DNA from: an uncultured Mycoplasmatota bacterium
GTDB taxonomy: Bacteria; Bacillota_I; Bacilli_A; RF39; UBA660
Assembly: GCA_900549325.1 (NCBI GenBank)
Contig: UROI01000001.1
Span: 124,001 to 188,000, forward strand
DNA length: 64,000 bases
Reading direction: 5' to 3'
The translations under genes and the position numbers were made by a program. Below the pieces are notes generated by a model. That model searched no databases, was not told where the DNA came from, and saw only the letters and a program-made list of their open reading frames with translations. Position 1 is the stretch's first letter. Every line of letters begins with the position of its first letter. Below, one piece after another: positions 59,931 through 64,000 of this stretch.

Positions 59931-60380
59931 ATGAATATAGAAGATAGTGTTGAAATAAAGTATCCTAATTATGGCGTAGAAATAACTTTAGATAATGAAG
60001 AAACATTAATATTTTCACTTTTTTACACGCCAAAATATGGAACTTGTCTATTATTAGAGGATATACCCTATGGAGAATATGTTACTCCTGATGAGTTAAT
60101 GGCTAATATTAAAGAAGAAGAAAGACTAAGAGAATTAGTTATACTTGAAGATGGTATTAGTACATTAGATGTAAAAGGACAAAGAAAAAATTTACCTGTA
60201 ATGGTAAAAGAAATAAATATATTTGATAATGACAAGAATAATGATTTCAAAATAGCAGGTAGTTTGGTTAAGTATAGTACAAAAATGGCTTCTAAATATG
60301 AACTAGATGAAGAACTAGCTTATGACTATGTAAAACCAGTTTATACAAGACCTAATATAAGGAGAAGAAAACACAAGTAG
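59931..60380 (+). CDS. Unknown 149-residue protein
   Basis: Not recognised. Soluble and acidic in the first two thirds (EIKYPNYGVEITLDNEETLI), with a strongly basic C-terminal end (RPNIRRRKHK). The middle reads as beta strands followed by a helix (MANIKEEERLRELVILEDG). GAAAGGAAG precedes the ATG. It lies 28 nt before the next unknown gene and is probably co-transcribed with it. Confidence 0.6.
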   Translation: MNIEDSVEIKYPNYGVEITLDNEETLIFSLFYTPKYGTCLLLEDIPYGEYVTPDELMANIKEEERLRELVILEDGISTLDVKGQRKNLPVMVKEINIFDNDKNNDFKIAGSLVKYSTKMASKYELDEELAYDYVKPVYTRPNIRRRKHK

Positions 60381-60408
60381 TATAAATAATTATAAGGAGA
60401 CATAATTA

Positions 60409-60858
60409 ATGATTAAAACAAAATATATTGATCGCAGTAATTATGAAGTACTAAATTTTTCATTAGGATTACTTACTAGTATTTATAAGACTAATAAAAG
60501 TGTTAATGGAATATATATAAATTATTTATATAGAGATAATTTATCAGTAGCAAGAATGATGCTAATTAGTGATAAACTACTATCACAAGAAGAAATGTCT
60601 AAATTCGATATAATAATAGAGGAATTATATAAAAGTATAGGAATAAAGATAGAAATATATAATTCACTTAGTAATGACTATGATAATAATATAGTAGTTA
60701 GAAGAAAATATGAAAGTGCTAGAGATTTAGTATATGGTGATATTCTATATGATAGAGATGGTATTTATAATAGACTTAAAGAAGAACTATTAAATACCAA
60801 AAAAGAGTATTTACCACCATATATTTATACTCTAAAACTAAAACAAAAAACTAAATAA
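60409..60858 (+). CDS. Unknown 149-residue protein, second gene of the pair
   Basis: Not recognised with confidence. Mixed alpha/beta in appearance, with SARDLVYGDILYDRDGIYNR near the C terminus and a basic tail (LKLKQKTK). No membrane segment. AAGGAG precedes the ATG. It has a terminator after it. Its pairing with the preceding small gene suggests a joint function not deducible here. Confidence 0.6.
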   Translation: MIKTKYIDRSNYEVLNFSLGLLTSIYKTNKSVNGIYINYLYRDNLSVARMMLISDKLLSQEEMSKFDIIIEELYKSIGIKIEIYNSLSNDYDNNIVVRRKYESARDLVYGDILYDRDGIYNRLKEELLNTKKEYLPPYIYTLKLKQKTK

Positions 60859-60887
60859 ATACAGGATATAATTCCTTGTATTTTTTC
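60858..60887 (+). terminator. Terminator of the two-gene unknown operon
   Basis: ATACAGGA / TCCTTGTAT around 6 nt, then T6. Confidence 0.65.
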
Positions 60888-60926
60888 TTCTATTGATATA
60901 TAATATTTAGTAGAAAAAGGTGTAAT

Positions 60927-61508
60927 ATGAAAGAATTAGAAGAATATGCTATGATTAATAAAATACCAATTATGCAAAAAGATGGTATTTTATATTTATG
61001 TAATTATATAAAAGAAAATAATATTAAAAGTGTATTAGAAATAGGTAGTGCTATTGGTTATTCTAGTATAATGATGGCTAATGTAAATAATAATATTATG
61101 GTAACTACGATCGAAAGAGATATAGATAGATATAATATAGCGGTAGATAATATTAAAAAATATAATAAAGATAAGCAAATAAATATAATATATGGTGATG
61201 CTACTGAAGTAGATATTACTGGTAAATATGATTTAATATTTATTGATGCCGCAAAGGGTAAGAATACTTTCTTTTTTAATAAATTTAAAGATAATTTGAA
61301 TGATAATGGTACTATCATTACTGATAATTTATCTTTTCATGGTCTAGTCGAAGACGAATCTTTGGTTAAGACTAAGAATCAAAGAGGTATAGTTAATAAA
61401 ATAAAAGACTATATTAATTTTTTAGATAATAATACTGAGTTTACTACTACTTATGTCCCAGTAGGAGATAAGATTGCAATATCAAAAAGGAAGGTTAGTA
61501 ATGAGTAA
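60927..61508 (+). CDS. trmR: tRNA 5-hydroxyuridine O-methyltransferase TrmR (YrrM-like)
   Basis: 193 residues. SAM-binding motif VLEIGSAIGYSSI and the acidic TTIERDIDRYNIAVDNI, with the metal/catalytic Asp in DLIFIDAAKGKNTFFF and TDNLSFHG, are those of class I O-methyltransferases (PF01596). TrmR methylates ho5U34 in certain tRNAs to mo5U34. The gene stands before two U32-family genes, as in B. subtilis yrrM-yrrN-yrrO (trmR-trhP1-trhP2), which strengthens the call. It overlaps the next gene by 8 nt (ATGAGTAA). Confidence 0.9.
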   Translation: MKELEEYAMINKIPIMQKDGILYLCNYIKENNIKSVLEIGSAIGYSSIMMANVNNNIMVTTIERDIDRYNIAVDNIKKYNKDKQINIIYGDATEVDITGKYDLIFIDAAKGKNTFFFNKFKDNLNDNGTIITDNLSFHGLVEDESLVKTKNQRGIVNKIKDYINFLDNNTEFTTTYVPVGDKIAISKRKVSNE

Positions 61509-62313
61509 GTTAATGGTAATTCCAAATAAAAAAGAAGATATTAATATTATTTTAAATAAAGATATAGAGGGTATTATCCTAGGAGTAAAAGATTTATCTA
61601 TATATGAATTATCTCTTGATATAGATACTATTATCAAGGTAGTTAATACTACTAATAAAAAAGTTTGTATAGCTATTAATAAGATGATACATAATAGTGA
61701 TTTAGAATTAGTAAAAGAAGTATTATCTAAAATTAAGAATAGTAAAGTATCAAGTATTCTATTTTATGATCTAGGAGTATTTAATTTAATTAAGAAGTTA
61801 GATATAGATAAAGAGTTAATACTTAGTCAAGAACATTTAAATGCTAGTACTAAGAGTAATTTATTTTATTATAATAAAGGAATAAAATCTAGCTATATAA
61901 CTTCTGATATAACATTTAATGAAATAAAAAAGATAAAAGAAAATACTAAGTTAAATATCTATTATACAGTATATGGTTATTTACCTATCTTTTATTCAAG
62001 AAGATTACTACTTACTAACTATTTTAAATATATAGATAAAGAAATGCATGATAATAGATACTATATATTTAATAATGATTTAAAATATATGGTTATAGAA
62101 CATAACTATGGTACTATTATTTATTCCCCTTTAGTTAATTTATTAAATAAGAAAGAAGAACTAGATATATTAGATAATTTAGTTATTGATTTATCTTATA
62201 CTGATAATTATGATATTATAGATAAATATATTAATAATGATAAAGAAGATGGTTATATAGGCTTTTATAATACGAAGACAATATATAGATTAAAAGGTGA
62301 TAAAAATGAGTAG
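61501..62313 (+). CDS. trhP1: U32-family tRNA hydroxylation protein TrhP1-like
   Basis: 270 residues from the ATG at 61501 (AAGGAAGG upstream). The short, more divergent partner of the U32 peptidase-like pair that hydroxylates U34 using prephenate-linked oxygen-independent chemistry. Visible are SQEHLNAS and ITSDITFNEIKKI, and the later GYLPIFYSRRLLLTNY; the family Cys cluster is not obvious here, as in other TrhP1 proteins. Assignment relies mainly on synteny. It overlaps trhP2 by 8 nt (ATGAGTAG). Confidence 0.82.
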   Translation: MSKLMVIPNKKEDINIILNKDIEGIILGVKDLSIYELSLDIDTIIKVVNTTNKKVCIAINKMIHNSDLELVKEVLSKIKNSKVSSILFYDLGVFNLIKKLDIDKELILSQEHLNASTKSNLFYYNKGIKSSYITSDITFNEIKKIKENTKLNIYYTVYGYLPIFYSRRLLLTNYFKYIDKEMHDNRYYIFNNDLKYMVIEHNYGTIIYSPLVNLLNKKEELDILDNLVIDLSYTDNYDIIDKYINNDKEDGYIGFYNTKTIYRLKGDKNE

Positions 62314-63508
62314 AATAGAGTTACTAGCTCCAGCGGGTAGTTTAGAAAAGTTAAAGTTTGCTTTTGCTTATGGAGCAGATGCCTGCTATATCGGGGGAAG
62401 AAATTATTCACTTAGAGCTAATGCAACTAATTTTAGTTTAGATGAAATTAAAGAAGCTTGTGATTATGCTCATAGTATTAATAAGAAAGTTTATGTTACT
62501 GTAAACATAGTATTTCATGATGAAGATACTGAAGGTATTATAGAATACTTAAAGAAACTTAGTGAATATAAAGTGGATGCTATTATAGTTAGTGATCCCT
62601 TAATTATTGATGTAGTAAATGATAATAATATTGATTTAAAGATTCATATATCTACCCAAGCCTCTACTTTAAACTATGAAGCAGTAGACTTTTGGAAATC
62701 ACTTGGAGTAGAAAGAGTAGTTTTAGCTAGAGAACTATCAAAGAGTGAAATAAAAGAAATAATAGATAGAACAGGAGTAGAAGTAGAAACTTTTGTTCAT
62801 GGGGCCATGTGTTCTTCATATTCAGGTAGATGTGTACTATCTAATTATTTTACTAATAGAGATGCCAATAGAGGTGGCTGCGCTCAAATATGTAGATGGG
62901 AAAGCGACCTATATGATAAAGATATGAACAAAATAGAAAGTCCTACTAAATTTACAGCCTCCTCTAAAGATTTAATGATGGCTAGTAGAATAAAAGAAAT
63001 GATTGATATAGGTATTACTTCTCTTAAAGTAGAAGGAAGAATGCGTAGTAATTATTATGTAGCTACAGTTATTAATACTTATAGAGGTATTATAGATGAC
63101 TACTATAAAAATAAATTATCAGATGAAAGACTAGAACATTATATTAGAATACTAAATAGAGCAGCTAATAGAGAGGCTACAGTTCAGTTCTGGGATAAGT
63201 TACCTAGTGTTAATGAACAATACTACTTAGGAAGAAACGAAGTATCTAATCAAGATTTCTTAGGTATAGTAACTGATTATGACGAAGAAAATAAAATAGT
63301 TACTATTACCGAGAGAAACTATTTCAAGACTGGAGATAAAGTAGAAGTATTTGGACCCAATATAGAAACATTTAGTTTTATTGTTCCTGATATATATGAT
63401 AATGATGGTAATAAAGTAAATGTAGGAAGACATCCCGAAGAAATACTAAGATTTAAGTTAGATAAAAAAGTATATAAAGACGATATGATAAGAATAAAAA
63501 TAGACTAA
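62306..63508 (+). CDS. trhP2: U32-family tRNA hydroxylation protein TrhP2-like
   Basis: 400 residues. The major U32 protein. N-terminal LLAPAGSLEKLKFAFAYGAD and the STQASTLNYEAVDFW block are typical. The Cys set in HGAMCSSYSGRCVLSNYF and GGCAQICRW is the iron-sulfur cluster site. The GVEGRMRSNYYVATVIN-like region appears as KVEGRMRSNYYVATVINTY. A C-terminal OB-like domain follows. ATG at 62306 with AAGGTG upstream. Together with trmR it makes mo5U34 in tRNA wobble positions. Confidence 0.93.
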   Translation: MSRIELLAPAGSLEKLKFAFAYGADACYIGGRNYSLRANATNFSLDEIKEACDYAHSINKKVYVTVNIVFHDEDTEGIIEYLKKLSEYKVDAIIVSDPLIIDVVNDNNIDLKIHISTQASTLNYEAVDFWKSLGVERVVLARELSKSEIKEIIDRTGVEVETFVHGAMCSSYSGRCVLSNYFTNRDANRGGCAQICRWESDLYDKDMNKIESPTKFTASSKDLMMASRIKEMIDIGITSLKVEGRMRSNYYVATVINTYRGIIDDYYKNKLSDERLEHYIRILNRAANREATVQFWDKLPSVNEQYYLGRNEVSNQDFLGIVTDYDEENKIVTITERNYFKTGDKVEVFGPNIETFSFIVPDIYDNDGNKVNVGRHPEEILRFKLDKKVYKDDMIRIKID

Positions 63509-63539
63509 CTATCAAAAGATATATAGGTAATTAGTAACA

Positions 63540-63617
63540 GCTTATATATAATAGATTTTCTTTTTAGACTATAGGCTAAAAAGAACACTAATAAGACTTA
63601 GAATAAGGCTTATAGTG
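63540..63617 (+). repeat. Double-hairpin dispersed element (copy G) with GCTTATATATAATAGAT box
   Basis: Box at 63540-63556, only 1 nt before hairpin 1, TTCTTTTTAG / CTAAAAAGAA around ACTATAGG (63558-63585); then hairpin 2 CACTAATAAG / CTTATAGTG around ACTTAGAATAAGG (63586-63617). Confidence 0.85.
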
Positions 63618-63676
63618 ATAAAAAAATAAGAAATATTTAAAAGAAAATGAATATAATATTAAAAGTAAAAATATGC

Positions 63677-63705
63677 TTGACAAAAGTACTAAATTTTAGT
63701 ACAAT
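63677..63705 (+). promoter_or_regulatory. Promoter of greA
   Basis: TTGACA at 63677-63682 and TACAAT at 63700-63705 with a 17-nt spacer. Confidence 0.75.
63686..63702. promoter_or_regulatory. Perfect palindrome filling the greA promoter spacer, candidate operator
   Basis: GTACTAAATTTTAGTAC, an 8-1-8 perfect inverted repeat, lies between the -35 and -10 elements and overlaps the -10. A protein bound here would compete with RNA polymerase. Confidence 0.55.
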
Positions 63706-63744
63706 TTTGAATTGTAAAAAAGAAAATTAATTGAGGTGATAAAA

Positions 63745-64000
63745 ATGAAAGATAATAAAGTATATTTAACAGATGAGGGTTTTCTTGAGTTAGAAGAAGA
63801 ATTAAACGAACTTAAAAATGTAAGAAGACCAGAAGTAATAAAAGCATTAAAGGAAGCTAGAGCTCTTGGAGACTTATCTGAGAATGCCGACTATGACGCT
63901 GCTAGAGCAGAACAAGCACAAGTAGAAGGAAGAATCCAAGAATTAGAAAAAATTATGGAGAATGCTCATATAATTAAGAAGGGAAGTACTGATAAAGTAT
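63745..64000 (+). CDS. greA: Transcription elongation factor GreA (N-terminal part)
   Basis: The first 85 residues are visible and the gene continues past the window. GreA reactivates backtracked RNA polymerase by stimulating transcript cleavage. The YLTDEGFLELEEELNELK start and the tip motif GDLSENADYDAARAEQAQ, with acidic residues D and E at the coiled-coil tip, are the signature; the coiled coil continues as EGRIQELEKIMENAHI. GAGGTG precedes the ATG. Position after the trhP genes matches B. subtilis order, without udk between. Confidence 0.95.
   Translation, partial: MKDNKVYLTDEGFLELEEELNELKNVRRPEVIKALKEARALGDLSENADYDAARAEQAQVEGRIQELEKIMENAHIIKKGSTDKV

Noticed and set aside
59634..63617. 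Copies F and G as ends of one composite transposon around 59634-63617
   Set aside because: They are in direct orientation, flank ordinary syntenic genes (trmR-trhP), and similar copies occur alone elsewhere.
1..64000. Mollicutes code with TGA as Trp
   Set aside because: Trp is encoded by TGG, and TGA ends real genes here (for example at 40350, 45069 and 19439).

Overview
The window is a very AT-rich stretch of bacterial chromosome from a low-GC Firmicute. SpoIVA and a SpoVIF-like protein point to an endospore-forming ancestry. The conserved rplKAJL-ybxB-rpoBC block and the trmR-trhP1-trhP2-greA block are in Bacilli-like order. TGA is a stop (for example at the end of the LeuRich surface protein and of murDC) and TGG encodes Trp, so the standard bacterial code is used. 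The extreme AT content, AGA-dominated arginine codons, a Mollicutes-like TGDS signature in GatA and the fusion enzymes together suggest an uncultured gut Bacilli lineage of the RF39/'Mollicutes-like' kind. That placement is inference.

Layout. 1-5100: end of a membrane protein, an S24-type repressor, hup, an AI-2E transporter, then spoIVA, a glutamine-amidotransferase-like hydrolase and spoVIF on the minus strand. 5195-5717: a decayed RelB/RelE-type toxin-antitoxin pair. 5761-14533 (all minus): der, ysxC, a YugP peptidase, cysS, an RluA synthase, an rRNA methyltransferase, small unknown proteins, hsp20 and an XRE regulator. 14751-19651: gatCAB, a DUF3137/lemA pair and tRNA-Asn. 19956-31279: secE-nusG, rplKA, rplJL, a methyltransferase and rpoBC, with ribosomal-protein leader structures. 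31351-42206: an acyl-CoA-ligase-like enzyme, a hybrid histidine kinase without its usual histidine, and a three-gene surface operon with cohesin-like and dockerin-like modules. 42355-49738: a MurD-MurC fusion, PerR-like regulator plus rubrerythrin, TspO, a DUF975 membrane fusion and a GT2 glycosyltransferase. 49844-56889: an amino-acid ABC transporter and an arginine deiminase operon in which ArcA and ArcB are one polypeptide. 56890-59615: a long leader holding a G10 tract, a tiny ORF and a terminator, followed by two secreted TasA-like proteins. The second ends in a region that looks like the variable region of a diversity-generating retroelement (DGR) target. 59931-64000: two unknown proteins, trmR, trhP1, trhP2 and the start of greA.

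The most unusual signals are these. (1) A dispersed family of intergenic elements, six of them paired hairpins and one a single hairpin. The stem sequences differ completely but remain base-paired, and a core of AG-AC...GG-CT is kept at each loop. Four of them also carry a box GCTTATATATAATAGAT. This looks like an undescribed RNA or repeat family. (2) The G10 tract / leader ORF / terminator arrangement before the surface operon, which could be a phase-variable attenuator. (3) The putative DGR variable region in the downstream protein, with no reverse transcriptase or template repeat in the window. (4) The ArcA-ArcB and MurD-MurC fusions. All promoters, leaders and terminators here were read by eye, without any folding program or database search.
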